Shown here: piece after piece, positions 34,037 to 43,648 of the stretch
Numbering within the stretch: the stretch's first letter is position 1
How the letters are laid out: every line of letters begins with the position of its first letter
Assembly (NCBI RefSeq): GCF_019634775.1
Contig: NZ_JAHCAS010000001.1
Span: 434,001-498,000 of the forward strand
Length of the DNA: 64,000 nt
Source of the DNA: Dokdonella sp.
Lineage (GTDB): Bacteria; Pseudomonadota; Gammaproteobacteria; Xanthomonadales; Rhodanobacteraceae
Direction: 5' to 3'
Notes under the pieces: model-generated
The model's input: the letters and a program-made list of their open reading frames with translations, nothing else
Databases searched by the model: none
Told to the model about the DNA's origin: nothing
Position numbers and translations under genes: made by a program

Positions 34037-34522
34037 ATGACCGCCGACATCCTGCTCTACGTGCTGTCCGCCGCGCTGATCCTCATCGGCATCGCCGGCA
34101 CGATCCTGCCGGCCCTGCCCGGCGTGCCGCTGGTGTTCGCCGGCATGCTGCTGGCCGCCTGGACCGGCGACTTCGCCGAGATCGGCTGGGCGACCCTGGT
34201 CCTGCTCGGCGTGCTGACCGCGATCGCCGTGGCCGTCGACTTCATCGCCGGCGTGCTCGGCGCGCAACGTGTCGGCGCCAGCCGCTGGGCCCTGTTCGGC
34301 GCCGCGGTCGGCACGATCGTCGGCCTGTTCTTCGGCATCCCGGGCCTGCTGCTCGGCCCCTTCGTCGGCGCCGCGGTCGGCGAACTCGTCGCCGGCAGCA
34401 ACCTGCACCGCTCGACCATCGTCGGCATCGGCGCCTGGCTCGGCTTCCTGTTCGGCACGATCGCCAAGATCGGCCTGTGCTTCACGATGCTCGGCGTGTT
34501 CGTGTTTGCGCTGGTGTTTTGA
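34037..34522 (+). CDS. DUF456-family membrane protein
   Basis: A 161-residue, very hydrophobic protein with four to five TM helices and the DUF456 glycine-rich pattern: LSAALILIGIAGTILPALPG at the start, GVLGAQRVGASRWALFGAA and FGIPGLLLGPFVGAAVGEL in the middle. The family is widespread and its function is unknown. The ATG at 34037 is chosen because upstream in-frame sequence (from 33956) is not membrane-like and runs into the palindrome. A bidirectional-looking hairpin follows the stop. Confidence 0.85.
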   Translation: MTADILLYVLSAALILIGIAGTILPALPGVPLVFAGMLLAAWTGDFAEIGWATLVLLGVLTAIAVAVDFIAGVLGAQRVGASRWALFGAAVGTIVGLFFGIPGLLLGPFVGAAVGELVAGSNLHRSTIVGIGAWLGFLFGTIAKIGLCFTMLGVFVFALVF

Positions 34523-34539
34523 CCCATCGTGCCGGGAAG

Positions 34540-34566
34540 AAAGGCCGCGCCCATGGCGCGGCCTTT
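34540..34566. terminator. bidirectional hairpin terminator
   Basis: AAAGGCCGCGCC and GGCGCGGCCTTT pair perfectly around CAT. It lies between the convergent DUF456 gene and the GFE-tailed gene remnant and can serve both strands. Confidence 0.8.
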
Positions 34567-34575
34567 CCGACTCGC

Positions 34576-34990
34576 TTACGACTCGAAGCCGTGCTTGAAG
34601 ATGAGGTCGTAGGCCGAACAATTCGCTGCGGTCGGGCCGTCGCACGGATCGGAGACCGGCAGGCCCACCATCGGGAATTCGTCACCATCGCAGGCTCGAA
34701 GCCGTCCATCAGGCCGCCTCCATCGGTATCGACAGATGGATAGGCATAGCCCAGGTGCTTGTTGCTGCCGGAGGGGAATGCCGCCGTATAGCCTTGCGCC
34801 TCGAAGCTGACGCGATCGCTTTCAAGGAACGTCACACAACCACCGTCCGCGCTCTTGCACGCGCGGTAGAACTTCTCGGCACCGGGCGGAATGCACATCG
34901 GTTCCGGCGTGCAGGGCTGGTAGATATAGCCCTGGTTCGTGCGGAGGTTGTAACCGGCGATGCAACCCGCCGCGATCAATCCGGCATCAC
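34576..34990 (-). pseudogene. frameshifted 3' remnant of a secreted protein with GFE-type tail
   Basis: Two reading frames together encode the end of a secreted Cys-rich protein. One frame reads GYIYQPCTPEPMCIPPGAEK, FYRACKSADGGCVTFLESDR and VDTDGGGLMDGFE. After a single-base-class frame change near 34700 the other continues CDGDEFPMVGLPVSDPCDGP and ends YDLIFKHGFES with TAA at 34576-34578. DxDGDGLxDGFE is a common calcium-loop-like end of such proteins, supporting the join. The 5' part is missing: reading upstream runs straight into the hemolysin III gene, so the gene was truncated when that boundary formed. The family is not recognised. A sequencing error could explain the frame change but not the missing 5' end. 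Confidence 0.72.
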
Positions 34991-35647
34991 GTACAGCAGC
35001 ACCGCGAGGAACTGCAGCACGCTGCCGGCGAGCACGAAGACGTGCCAGAGCGCGTGGTTGTACGGCAGTCGGCGCCACAGGTAGAACGGCACGCCGAGGG
35101 TGTAGCAGACACCGCCGCCGAACAGCAGCCAGAGGCCACCGGCCGGCAGTTTTTCCAGCAGGGGACCGATGGCGATGATGCCGACCCAGCCCATGGCGAG
35201 GTACAGCGCGACCATGACGAGGCGGTTGCGCACGCGCTTCAATTCCAGCGCGATGCCGAGCGCGGCCAGCGTCCACACGATCGCGAACAGCGCATAGCCC
35301 CACGGCCCGCGCAGGGTGACCAGAGTGAACGGCGTGTAGGTGCCGGCGATGAGCAGGAAGATCGCGGCGTGGTCGAGGAAGCGCAGCACCGGCTTGGCGC
35401 CGGCGTGCGGGATGCTGTGGTAGAGCGTCGAGGCGGTGAACAGAAGGATCAGCGTGGTGCCGTAGACGATGCCGGCGGCCAGCGCCCAGCCGTCGTCGGC
35501 GAGCGCGGCGAACGCAACCAGGGTGGCGAGGCCGGCGATGCTGAGCACGATGCCGAGCCCGTGGGTCAGGCTCGAAGCAATCTCCTCGGCAAGGGCATAG
35601 CGCGGTGCGAGCGCGGTCATCACGAACCCCGGCGATCGATCAGGCAA
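34976..35647 (-). CDS. hemolysin III / TrhA (PAQR) family membrane protein
   Basis: Up to 223 residues with seven TM helices and the conserved PAQR motifs: LAEEIASSLTHGLGIVLS (first His), STLYHSIPHAG, LDHAAIFLLIAGTYTPFTL, and the C-terminal NHALWHVFVLAGSVLQFLAV. In bacteria these proteins (TrhA/YqfA) affect membrane homeostasis and are not true hemolysins. The start may be the internal ATG at 35620 (MTALAPRYALAEE), which places the family's conserved first helix correctly. The gene's end overlaps the 5' limit of the decayed gene downstream. Confidence 0.9.
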   Translation of the reverse strand: MPDRSPGFVMTALAPRYALAEEIASSLTHGLGIVLSIAGLATLVAFAALADDGWALAAGIVYGTTLILLFTASTLYHSIPHAGAKPVLRFLDHAAIFLLIAGTYTPFTLVTLRGPWGYALFAIVWTLAALGIALELKRVRNRLVMVALYLAMGWVGIIAIGPLLEKLPAGGLWLLFGGGVCYTLGVPFYLWRRLPYNHALWHVFVLAGSVLQFLAVLLYVMPD

Positions 35648-35701
35648 CGATGTTGCGTTGCAAGAAAATACGCCGGAGCGGGCGCGATGACCAGCGCGAT
35701 G

Positions 35702-36136
35702 TCAGCGTTTTTCGATGATGAAGCTGCCGAAAGCAACACCGAGATCCCAGCCACGGCCCTTGCCGGTCAGGGCCAGCGAAATCGGCCCCTTGGTGACGAC
35801 CCGTGCAGTAGCCGACTTGACCGCGCCGGCATGCGCCTCGGCGGTGGCATAGCCACCGATGACGTCCTCGATGTTGTAGAGGTCGCTGAAGGTACCGATG
35901 CCATCGTCGATCTGCGACTTGCCGAAACTGAGGCCGCCGCCCTTGGCCGAGATCTTCACCTTCAGCGACTGGCCGTTCGTGCAGCGGACCACACCGGTGC
36001 CGGAGGCCTGCTTGTAGAAGGCCGACCATCCCGACATGGTGAACGTGAGCTTGCAGTCGAGCGGCTCGGCATGCGCGGCCGAAGTGGCGAACAGCACACA
36101 GGCGGCGATGGCGAGCAGGGGCATCCAGGGGCGCAT
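35702..36136 (-). CDS. conserved exported protein
   Basis: 144 residues with a clear signal peptide (WMPLLAIAACVLFATSAAHA). The mature protein is beta-rich, with two cysteines probably forming a disulfide (LDCKL and VVRCTNGQ). It has a glycine-rich middle (GGGLSFGKSQ) and a conserved-looking end (GKGRGWDLGVAFGSFIIEKR). The ATG at 36136 is chosen because it starts the signal peptide. It is divergent from the universal stress protein gene at 36286. The family is not recognised; similar small exported proteins are common in proteobacteria. Confidence 0.75.
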   Translation of the reverse strand: MRPWMPLLAIAACVLFATSAAHAEPLDCKLTFTMSGWSAFYKQASGTGVVRCTNGQSLKVKISAKGGGLSFGKSQIDDGIGTFSDLYNIEDVIGGYATAEAHAGAVKSATARVVTKGPISLALTGKGRGWDLGVAFGSFIIEKR

Positions 36137-36285
36137 GGGGGAATCTCCACGGAATTGACGCTGGTCATTCTCGCCGCGCAAGCGAGCGCAGACAATGTGC
36201 GGCACCCCTGCATTGCAGCAGCGTTCATGTGGCAACGTGCCGACCGACGCAGGATCATGCGAAAGCCAACGGCGAGGAATCCGTC

Positions 36286-37113
36286 ATGAGCAAGCCCGAC
36301 ATCCTCATCCACTTGCGCCGCTGCGAGGGTGGCCTGCAGGCCGCCGAAGCCGGCCTGCGCCTGGCCCGGCGCCTCGGCGCGCATGCGCTCGGCCTGCACG
36401 TGGTCGCGCTGTCGCCGGTCGCGTTCGCCTCGCCGGAGGCGGTCGCCCTGCATGCCTCGGAGGCGCATCACCTGATCGCGGATGCGCGCGCCCGCGCGCC
36501 GTGGTGGCAGGGCGAACTCGACCGCTTCGGCGTCGCCGGCGATTTCCAGGTCGTGCAGGGCGACACGGTCGAGGCGCTCTGCCATGCCGCGCGCTGGAGC
36601 GATCTCGTCGTGGTCGAACGGCCCGTGCTCAACCCCGACGCACCGCTCGGCTGGGGCATCGTCTCGCGCACCGTGTTCGGCTCATCGGCGCCGGTCGTCG
36701 TCGTGCCCGAGGCGGCGCGCGTCGAACACATCGGGCGCCATATCGTCATCGCCTGGAACGCCAGCCGCGAATCCACGCTCGCCGTGCACGGTGCGCTGCC
36801 GCTGCTGGCCCGCGCGGAACGCGTGATCGTGCTCGAGGGCGAACCGGCCGGCGACGGTTTCGGCGCCGACATGCTGCCGAAACTCGACCTGCGCGCCTGG
36901 CTCGCGCGACGCGGCATCGAGGCCGGCTTCGAGGCCTTTCGCCCGGCGCGCGATGCACACGGCCACGCCGTGCTCGAAGCTGCGCACGCACACGACGCCG
37001 ATCTCATCGTGACCGGCGCCTGGGGCCATTCGCGCATCACCGAACTCGTGTTGGGTGGCGTGACCCGCCATCTGTTCCAGCACAGCGATCTGCCATTGCT
37101 GGTGGCTCACTGA
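36286..37113 (+). CDS. tandem-domain universal stress protein
   Basis: 275 residues in two Usp-like halves. The first runs to about residue 140 (SDLVVVERPVLNPDAPLGWG, RTVFGSSAPVVVVPEA). The second begins IGRHIVIAWNASRESTLAVH and ends DADLIVTGAWGHSRITELVL with GGVTRHLFQHSDLPLLVAH, containing the G-x(2)-G-x(9)-G-S/T-like nucleotide loop in degraded form. Such two-domain proteins bind ATP or AMP and respond to stress; no direct target is implied. The ATG at 36286 has GAGG a few bases upstream and is preferred over the in-frame 36229. Confidence 0.85.
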   Translation: MSKPDILIHLRRCEGGLQAAEAGLRLARRLGAHALGLHVVALSPVAFASPEAVALHASEAHHLIADARARAPWWQGELDRFGVAGDFQVVQGDTVEALCHAARWSDLVVVERPVLNPDAPLGWGIVSRTVFGSSAPVVVVPEAARVEHIGRHIVIAWNASRESTLAVHGALPLLARAERVIVLEGEPAGDGFGADMLPKLDLRAWLARRGIEAGFEAFRPARDAHGHAVLEAAHAHDADLIVTGAWGHSRITELVLGGVTRHLFQHSDLPLLVAH

Positions 37114-37148
37114 GGCGCGCCATCCATCGCCGTTAATGCGGACGCGTT

Positions 37149-37175
37149 CCCTTCCCCTGCTGCGTCGGGGAAGGG
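37149..37175. terminator. hairpin between convergent usp and gapA
   Basis: CCCTTCCCC pairs with GGGGAAGGG around a 9-base loop, between the stop codons of two convergent genes. It resembles the hairpin within the 31.9-kb kinase gene and belongs to a dispersed repeat type. Confidence 0.6.
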
Positions 37176-37195
37176 GCAAGTCCCTGCTGCGCAGG

Positions 37196-38209
37196 CTACT
37201 TCGCGTTGACCAGGGCGAGGGTCATGTCGAGCATGCGGTTCGAGAAGCCCCACTCGTTGTCGTACCAGGCCAGCAACTTGACCAGGGTGCCGTCGATGAC
37301 GCGGGTCTGGGTGGCGTCATAGATCGACGACAGCGGGTTGTGGTTGAAGTCGATCGAGACGAGCGGCTGCGTGTTGACGCCGAGCACGCCCTTGAGCGCG
37401 CCGTCCGCGGCTTCCCTGACGATCGCGGTGATCTCGTCGGCCGAGGTCGCGCGCGCAGCATCGAACGTGAGGTCGACGACCGACACATTGATCGTCGGCA
37501 CGCGCATGGCGAAGCCGTCAAGCTTGCCGTTGAGTTCGGGCAGGACCAGCCCGACCGCGGCGGCGGCGCCGGTCTTGGTCGGAATCTGGCTCATCGTGGC
37601 CGAACGCGCTCGGCGCAGGTCGGAGTGGTAGACGTCGGTCAGCACCTGGTCGTTGGTGTAGGCGTGGATCGTCGTCATCAGGCCGCGCTGGATGCCGATC
37701 TTCGCATGCAGCACCTTGGCCAGCGGGGCGAGGCAGTTGGTCGTGCACGAGGCGTTGGAGATGACTTCGTGCTTGGCGCTGAGCTGGTCGTGGTTGACGC
37801 CGTAGACGAAGGTGCCGTCGACGTCGCTGCCGCCGGGCGCCGAGATGATGACCTTCTTCGCCCCGGCGGCGATGTGCGCGCCGGCCTTGGCCTTGCTGGT
37901 GAACAGGCCGGTGCACTCGAGCACGACGTCGACGCCGAGGTCCTTCCACGGCAGCTTCGACGGATCGCGCTCGGCGCAGACCTTGATGCGGTCGCCGTTG
38001 ACGACCAGGTCGCCACCGTCGACGGCGACTTCGCCGGGGAATTTGCCGTGCGCGGTGTCGTAGCGGGTCAGGTGCGCGTTCGTCTCGGCATCGCCGAGGT
38101 CGTTGACGGCGACGATGCTGATCTCGCCGTTGCGCTTGGCCTCGTACAGTGCGCGCAGCACATTGCGGCCGATGCGGCCATACCCGTTGATCGCGACCTT
38201 GACTGCCAT
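37196..38209 (-). CDS. gap: glyceraldehyde-3-phosphate dehydrogenase
   Basis: NAD-dependent glycolytic enzyme converting glyceraldehyde-3-phosphate to 1,3-bisphosphoglycerate in the cytosol. 337 residues, normal length. Rossmann start [40 protein letters not shown], catalytic Cys in [17 protein letters not shown], the catalytic His in TIHAYTNDQ, and [14 protein letters not shown] at the end. The Asp in VNDLGD is typical of NAD preference. Stand-alone gene with a long leader containing a REP-B pair. Confidence 0.97.
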   Translation of the reverse strand: MAVKVAINGYGRIGRNVLRALYEAKRNGEISIVAVNDLGDAETNAHLTRYDTAHGKFPGEVAVDGGDLVVNGDRIKVCAERDPSKLPWKDLGVDVVLECTGLFTSKAKAGAHIAAGAKKVIISAPGGSDVDGTFVYGVNHDQLSAKHEVISNASCTTNCLAPLAKVLHAKIGIQRGLMTTIHAYTNDQVLTDVYHSDLRRARSATMSQIPTKTGAAAAVGLVLPELNGKLDGFAMRVPTINVSVVDLTFDAARATSADEITAIVREAADGALKGVLGVNTQPLVSIDFNHNPLSSIYDATQTRVIDGTLVKLLAWYDNEWGFSNRMLDMTLALVNAK

Positions 38210-38521
38210 GGAACGGCTCCTCGTTGGAAGGGGAAGTAGCGGAAACGCGCATTCTATCGGCCCTGCCAAGTGCACGCACAGCACCATTGGCATGGGGCCA
38301 TTCGGGGCACCTCGACGCAGTGCGACCAGTCCATCGTGGATCGCCCCCTTTTTCGCAGCGCCCGGAGCCCGTTCACGGGCGATCGGGGGATTGCGATGGA
38401 TCGAAGGGAAAGCATCGCCCGTGAACGGACTCCTACACGGCAAGGCCTTGGCAAACCGTGCAGCCTTGCGCGCCGACGCACGGCCTCCCACCATTGCCGG
38501 CGTCAAACCAAGGAAGCCTGC
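38210..38521. other. 312-bp divergent region between gap and the MFS-acyltransferase gene
   Basis: Contains a REP-B pair (38364-38436) and otherwise no gene. Promoters for both flanking genes must lie here, but no clear consensus pair is visible. Confidence 0.5.
38364..38436. repeat. REP-B inverted pair upstream of the MFS-acyltransferase gene
   Basis: GGAGCCCGTTCACGGGCGAT on the left and AGCATCGCCCGTGAACGGAC on the right (with TCCTAC after it) are reverse complements. Same arms as at 27774, 48800 and 59898. Confidence 0.8.
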
Positions 38522-40405
38522 ATGTCCGGACAAAGCCAGTTCCAGCTGCTGCGCACGCGCCGCTTCGCCCCGTTCTTCGCCACCCAGGCGCTCGGCGCGT
38601 TTAACGACAACGCCTTCCGCCAGGCGATGATCGTGCTGATCGGCGCCTTCCTCGGTTTCAGCTCGCAGCAGGCCGCCTTCTACGAAATGATCGCGCCGGC
38701 GATCTTCATCCTGCCGTTCTTCCTGTTCTCGGCGAGCGCCGGCCAGATCGCCGAGATGTTCGAGAAGACGCGCCTGATCCGTTACATCAAGCTGCTCGAG
38801 ATCGCGGCCATGCTGCTGGCCGTGTACGCCTTCCATGCGCACCAGGTCTGGCTGCTGTTCGTCGTGCTGTTCCTGATGGGCCTGCACTCGACGATGTTCG
38901 GGCCGATCAAGTACGCGATCCTGCCGCAGGCGCTGAAGAACGAGGAACTGGTCGGTGGCAACGGCCTGGTCGAGATGGGCACTTCGCTGGCCGTGCTCGC
39001 CGGCATGATGGCCGGCGGCTCGTTGATGGCACTCGGCGACTGGGGCGCGAGCGCGGCGTCGGCGCTGGTGGTCGGCATCGCCGTGGCCGGCTACCTCGCC
39101 GCGCGCGCGATCCCGCCGGCGCCGGCGACCGCGCCGGGGCTGCGCTTCAACTGGAACCCCTTCAGCGAAACCCTGCGTGTGGCGCGCTACATCACGAAGA
39201 ACCGCACGATCTTCAACTCGATCCTCGGCATCTCGTGGTTCTGGTTCTTCGGCACGATGTTCACCTCGCAGTTGCCGGCCTACGTGCGCGACTACCTCGG
39301 CGGCGGCCCACAGGTGCTCATCCTCGCGCTGGCCCTGTTCTCGGTCGGCGTCGGCATCGGCTCGCTGCTGTGCGAACGCCTGTCCGGGCGCAAGGTCGAG
39401 ATCGGCCTGGTGCCGTTCGGCTCGATCGGCATGACCTTGTTCGCGGTGGACCTGTACTTCGCGCGCCCGCTCGCGACGGCCGCGACCGGACTCGGCGCCT
39501 GGGATTTCGTGCTGGCCGCCGGAAGCTGGCGCGTGATCGCCGACCTCGTGCTGATTGGCCTATTCGCGGGCCTGTTCATCGTGCCGCTGTTCGCCCTCGT
39601 GCAGAGCCGCACCGAGCGCAGCGAACTGTCGCGCGTGATCGCCGGCAACAACATCCTCAACGCGCTGTTCATGGTCGCCGCGGCCGGCCTCGGCCTCGGC
39701 CTGACTGCGCTCGGCCTTTCCATCCCGCAGATCTTCCTCGTCGTCGCCTTGCTCAACGCGGCGGTGGCGATCTACATCTACACGCTGGTGCCCGAGTTCC
39801 TGATGCGGTTCCTGAGCTGGGCCCTGGTCAACACGCTGTACCGCATCCGCACCGAGGGCCTCGACCACGTGCCCGAGGAAGGCCCGGCCCTGATCGTCTG
39901 CAACCACGTGAGCTACATGGACGCGCTGATCGTCGCCGGCAGCGTGCGCCGGCCGGCGCGCTTCGTCATGTACTACAGGATCTTCAACATCCCGGTGATG
40001 AGCTTCATCTTCCGCACCGCGCGCGCGATCCCGATTGCCGGCGCAAAGGAAGATCCGGCCCTGCTCGAACAGGCCTTCGAAGCGATCGATGCCGCACTCG
40101 CCGATGGCGACTTGGTCTGCATCTTTCCGGAGGGCGGCCTGACCGCAGATGGCAACATCGCGCCGTTCCGACCCGGTGTCGAACGCATCCTCCAACGCCG
40201 GCCGGTGCCGGTCGTGCCGATGGCGATCCGCGGCTTGTGGGGCAGCATCTTCAGCCGCAAGGACACCCGCCTCGGCCGCATGCGCCTGCCACGCCGCTTC
40301 CGCTCACGCCTTGTCCTCGCCGTCGGCGAACCGGTGCCGCCGGAGCAGGCCAGCGCCGCTGAACTTGAGCGTCGGGTGCGGGAATTGAGGGGGGAGTGGG
40401 CTTGA
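38522..40405 (+). CDS. MFS lysophospholipid transporter-like / PlsC acyltransferase fusion
   Basis: 627 residues. Residues 1-420 form an MFS transporter of the LplT type ([39 protein letters not shown]). Residues about 440-627 form a PlsC-like acyltransferase with the catalytic box [11 protein letters not shown] (H-x4-D), and the lysophosphatidate-binding [12 protein letters not shown]. This equals the LplT plus acyltransferase parts of E. coli LplT/Aas but lacks the AMP-forming acyl-ACP ligase domain. Probably imports and re-acylates lysophospholipids at the inner membrane. The ATG at 38522 begins the conserved LplT N-terminus. Confidence 0.9.
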   Translation: MSGQSQFQLLRTRRFAPFFATQALGAFNDNAFRQAMIVLIGAFLGFSSQQAAFYEMIAPAIFILPFFLFSASAGQIAEMFEKTRLIRYIKLLEIAAMLLAVYAFHAHQVWLLFVVLFLMGLHSTMFGPIKYAILPQALKNEELVGGNGLVEMGTSLAVLAGMMAGGSLMALGDWGASAASALVVGIAVAGYLAARAIPPAPATAPGLRFNWNPFSETLRVARYITKNRTIFNSILGISWFWFFGTMFTSQLPAYVRDYLGGGPQVLILALALFSVGVGIGSLLCERLSGRKVEIGLVPFGSIGMTLFAVDLYFARPLATAATGLGAWDFVLAAGSWRVIADLVLIGLFAGLFIVPLFALVQSRTERSELSRVIAGNNILNALFMVAAAGLGLGLTALGLSIPQIFLVVALLNAAVAIYIYTLVPEFLMRFLSWALVNTLYRIRTEGLDHVPEEGPALIVCNHVSYMDALIVAGSVRRPARFVMYYRIFNIPVMSFIFRTARAIPIAGAKEDPALLEQAFEAIDAALADGDLVCIFPEGGLTADGNIAPFRPGVERILQRRPVPVVPMAIRGLWGSIFSRKDTRLGRMRLPRRFRSRLVLAVGEPVPPEQASAAELERRVRELRGEWA

Positions 40406-40414
40406 AAGCCGTGA

Positions 40415-40485
40415 TTGGTGATTCGTAAAAGCGGAAAGCGCGAACATCAGCATGGCGTCGCAACCACGCTTCTTCGAATCACCAA
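40415..40485. repeat. inverted repeat between convergent genes
   Basis: TTGGTGATTCG at 40415-40425 and CGAATCACCAA at 40475-40485 are exact reverse complements separated by 49 bp, between the convergent MFS-acyltransferase and ampE genes. Probably a dispersed GATTCG-type repeat that could also end transcription. Confidence 0.6.
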
Positions 40486-40500
40486 ACACGAATCACAGCC

Positions 40501-41367
40501 TTACCCAGCCCAGCCCCCGATCACCACGATGGCGATCACCGCCAGCAAGACGAGCATGACGCGGCGCAGGAGCTTGCGCGCGTCGGCCAACTCGATGACG
40601 GCGTCGGTGGTGCTGGCCTCGTCGGCGACGACGTCGGCATCGACACCGGCGCGGGCAACGGCGTCGAGGAAGCCGAGATCGAGACTGAACCAGCCGCGAC
40701 CTTCGATGACGTGATAGTCGCGCCAGCAGCGCACCACCGCGTCGAAGTCGGAGACCACGGCCACCGACCAGGCCATCAGGTGCGCCGGCGCCCAGTCGAG
40801 CACGAGGGCCGTGCGTTCGAGCGTTTCCGCCGCCGCACCGGTCGATTCGCGGAAGCCCGCGGAACGCGTCAGCAATTGCACCAGGCGGTAGCCGAGCGCT
40901 CCGGCAGGGCCGAGGATGACGAACCAGAACAGCACACCGAAGTGGCGCGACAGCGCGGCACGAAAACTCGCCACGACCAGATCGGGTGCGTTGAAGGCGA
41001 GCGCACCAGCGCCCGTGTCGGCATTGAGTGCCTGCGCCGCGACCAGTCGGCGTTCGCTGTCCGGCGCCTTCAGTACCGCATCGATGTCGGCGTCGAGATC
41101 GCGCGGCCCCCAGCAGAAGTACAGAACGAAGACCATGAAGGCGAACTCGGGCAGGCCGAACCATGCGCCATGCAGCAGATGCTGCACCAGTGCCGTGGCC
41201 ACCACCAGCAAGGCGGGCACGCCGAGCACGAAGCCGAGGCCACGGCGTTTCGCCTGCGCTTCGTCGAGCATGTCGCGCAGCCAGGCAAATCCGCGCAGGC
41301 GGGCAAGATCGGGCAGCGCCTGCGCGCTGGCGATGACGAGCAGGATCGCGATGAAGACCTTGGCCAT
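40501..41367 (-). CDS. ampE: AmpE-like regulatory membrane protein
   Basis: 288 residues, multi-pass membrane protein of the AmpE/CobD-CbiB-like family. Typical parts are AWLRDMLDEAQAKRRGLGFV near the start, FMVFVLYFCWGPRDLDADID, FWFVILGPAGALGYRLVQLL and ERTALVLDWAPAHLMAWSVA. In enterobacteria AmpE lies beside AmpD and influences beta-lactamase induction; here no ampD is adjacent, so that role is inferred only from the family. The ATG at 41367 (MAKVFIAIL) begins the first TM helix. Downstream of ilvA with a 135-bp gap. Confidence 0.82.
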   Translation of the reverse strand: MAKVFIAILLVIASAQALPDLARLRGFAWLRDMLDEAQAKRRGLGFVLGVPALLVVATALVQHLLHGAWFGLPEFAFMVFVLYFCWGPRDLDADIDAVLKAPDSERRLVAAQALNADTGAGALAFNAPDLVVASFRAALSRHFGVLFWFVILGPAGALGYRLVQLLTRSAGFRESTGAAAETLERTALVLDWAPAHLMAWSVAVVSDFDAVVRCWRDYHVIEGRGWFSLDLGFLDAVARAGVDADVVADEASTTDAVIELADARKLLRRVMLVLLAVIAIVVIGGWAG

Positions 41368-41502
41368 CGTGGCTCCGCCTGCGGACTGTCCCGGATTGTA
41401 GCCACGTCGGCGCAAGCGTCCAGCAGAACGATCCGCACACGCGACCGGCGCACCCGGGACCGCATCACCGTCGGGCCAGCCCCGGGATCACCCTGATCCG
41501 AA

Positions 41503-43038
41503 TCAGGCCGCGCCGCCGTCACGCAGAAACAGGCGATACGCCGGATTCGCGCTCTCATCGCGATGCGGATACCCGAGCGTCGCAAGGAAGCGGCGGAATG
41601 CCGGCATCTCGGCGGACGGCACCTGGATGCCGACGAGGATGCGGCCGTAATCGGCACCTTCGTTGCGGTAGTGGAACAACGAGATGTTCCAGTTCGGGCT
41701 CATCGCCGACAGAAAGCGCATCAACGCACCGGGACGCTCGGGAAACTCGAAGCGGTACAGCAGTTCGTGCCCGGCGCGCGTGCTGCGGCCACCGATCATG
41801 TGACGCAGATGCTGCTTGGCGAGGTCATCGTCGGTCAGGTCCAGAGTGGCGAAACCTTCACGACGCAGGGCACGCACGAGGTGACCCGAATCGCCGCGAT
41901 CGCGGATCTGCACACCGACGAACAGGTGCGCGCGATCGCTCTCGCCGATGCGGTAGTTGAACTCGGTGATGCTATGTCCTTCGAGGACCGTGCAGAAGCG
42001 GCGGAACGAGCCGCGCTCTTCCGGAATCGTCACTGCGAGCACGGCCTCGCGCGCCTCGCCGACCTCGGCACGCTCGGCGACAAAGCGCAGGCGGTCGAAG
42101 TTCATGTTGGCACCGCAGGCCACGGCGACGAGGGTATCGCCACGCCGGCGATGTTCGCCGACCCAGGCCTTGAGTCCGGCGACGGCCAGTGCGCCGGCCG
42201 GTTCGAGGATGCTGCGCGTTTCCTGGAAGACATCCTTGATCGCCGCGCAGACCGCATCCGCATCGACGCGCACGATGCCGTCGAGGTACCGCCGGCACAG
42301 GCGGAACGTTTCCCTGCCGACCTGCTTGACCGCGGTACCGTCGCAGAACAGGCCGACATCCTTGAGGCTGACGCGGCGACCGGCTTCGAGCGAACGCGCC
42401 ATCGCATCGGAGTCGGCGATCTGCACGCCGATCACGCGGATCTCCGGACGCACGGCCTTGACGCAGGCAGCGATGCCGGCCGCCATGCCACCACCGCCGA
42501 TGGCGACGAAGATCGCCTCGATCGGCCCAGGATGCTGGCGCAGGATTTCCAGCCCGATCGTGCCCTGCCCGGCGATCACGTCAGGGTCGTCGAAGGGATG
42601 CACGAAAACGAGATTCTTGCGGCGCGCGATCACGTCGGCGTGTTCCTTGGCATCGCTGTAGGAATCGCCGTGCAGGACGATCTCGACATGCTCGCCGCCG
42701 AACGCACGCACGGCGTCGATCTTCACCTGCGGCGTGGTCACCGGCATGACGATGACGGCATGGCAGCCGAGCCGGGCCGCGGCCAGGGCCACGCCCTGCG
42801 CGTGGTTGCCCGCCGACGCGGCGATCACGCCACGTTTCAGCGAGGCCGCGTCGAGCTTCGAGATGCGGTTGTAGGCGCCACGCAACTTGAACGAGAACAC
42901 CGTCTGGGTGTCTTCGCGCTTGAGCAGGACGCGGCAACCGGTGCGCGCGGAAAGCCCTGGCGCAGCCTCGAGCGCGGTCTCGCGCGCGACTTCGTAGACA
43001 CGCGTGGTGAGGATGCGCTTGAGGTAGTCGATGGGCAT
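41503..43038 (-). CDS. ilvA: biosynthetic threonine dehydratase
   Basis: PLP enzyme deaminating threonine to 2-oxobutyrate, first step of isoleucine synthesis. 511 residues, matching the long biosynthetic form. PLP Lys in TVFSFKLRGAYNRISKL, the substrate loop SAGNHAQGVALAAARLG, glycine loop VAIGGGGMAAGIAACVKAV, and a C-terminal pair of ACT-like regulatory domains (RGSFRRFCTVLEGHSITEFN; FPERPGALMRFLSAMSPNWN) that give isoleucine feedback control. Stands apart from other ilv genes in this window. Confidence 0.96.
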   Translation of the reverse strand: MPIDYLKRILTTRVYEVARETALEAAPGLSARTGCRVLLKREDTQTVFSFKLRGAYNRISKLDAASLKRGVIAASAGNHAQGVALAAARLGCHAVIVMPVTTPQVKIDAVRAFGGEHVEIVLHGDSYSDAKEHADVIARRKNLVFVHPFDDPDVIAGQGTIGLEILRQHPGPIEAIFVAIGGGGMAAGIAACVKAVRPEIRVIGVQIADSDAMARSLEAGRRVSLKDVGLFCDGTAVKQVGRETFRLCRRYLDGIVRVDADAVCAAIKDVFQETRSILEPAGALAVAGLKAWVGEHRRRGDTLVAVACGANMNFDRLRFVAERAEVGEAREAVLAVTIPEERGSFRRFCTVLEGHSITEFNYRIGESDRAHLFVGVQIRDRGDSGHLVRALRREGFATLDLTDDDLAKQHLRHMIGGRSTRAGHELLYRFEFPERPGALMRFLSAMSPNWNISLFHYRNEGADYGRILVGIQVPSAEMPAFRRFLATLGYPHRDESANPAYRLFLRDGGAA

Positions 43039-43094
43039 GGCGGCGGCCGTCGTGGAAGCCGCAGCCTAAGCCGTGTGGCCGGCCGGAGGCAAAA

Positions 43095-43118
43095 CCATCG
43101 CCCCGAACGGGCTCCCGC
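43095..43118. repeat. degenerate REP-B half element
   Basis: CCATCGCCCCGAACGGGCTC resembles one REP-B arm with substitutions. It lies just upstream of ilvA's start region. Confidence 0.4.
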
Positions 43119-43207
43119 GACCTGACGGTTTTCCGCAGGAACCCCGGTGGGCCCGGTCAGGGGCTGGACATCACGGGAGCGGGGCGCAGTTGGCGCAGGT
43201 GCGGCGC

Positions 43208-43531
43208 CTACTGCGATTTGCGCATGTCGTCGATGTTCCAGTCGAACTGCAGGAAGATCACGGTCGGCTGACCATTTTCCTCACGCACGCGGCATTCGAT
43301 CTGCTGGGTGTACTCGCTGGCCAGACCAGGATCGAACACGATCGGGGCGGTCAGCGCGGTGGCCGTTCCGGTCGGCGTTGCGCTCTCGGCAAGTCGATCG
43401 ACGTCGACCTTGATGCTCTTGTCGGCGAGGCGGCCGCGGATCTCGGCCATGCAGGCGTCGGCGGCATCGCGGTTCGGATTGCCGCAAGCCGCCAGCAGGC
43501 CCGACAGGATGAGCAACAACGTGCTACGCAT
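43208..43531 (-). CDS. small lipoprotein
   Basis: 107 residues. MRSTLLLILSGLLAACGNPN is a lipoprotein signal with an LAAC box. The mature part holds a paired cysteine (ADACMAEI and QIECRVRE) and a beta-rich end (GQPTVIFLQFDWNIDDMRKS). The ATG at 43531 is chosen because it starts the signal; the longer frame from 43582 is not signal-like. Family unknown. Confidence 0.75.
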   Translation of the reverse strand: MRSTLLLILSGLLAACGNPNRDAADACMAEIRGRLADKSIKVDVDRLAESATPTGTATALTAPIVFDPGLASEYTQQIECRVREENGQPTVIFLQFDWNIDDMRKSQ

Positions 43532-43648
43532 GACGGAACTCCGGCAAGTGCGGCGAGGATCGCGCACCGTGATGCGCTTCACGGCGCCACGATACGCCGG
43601 AGTATAGGCGTCTCGACCGGCCTGTCCAGCGGCGGCGCGGCGAATCGA

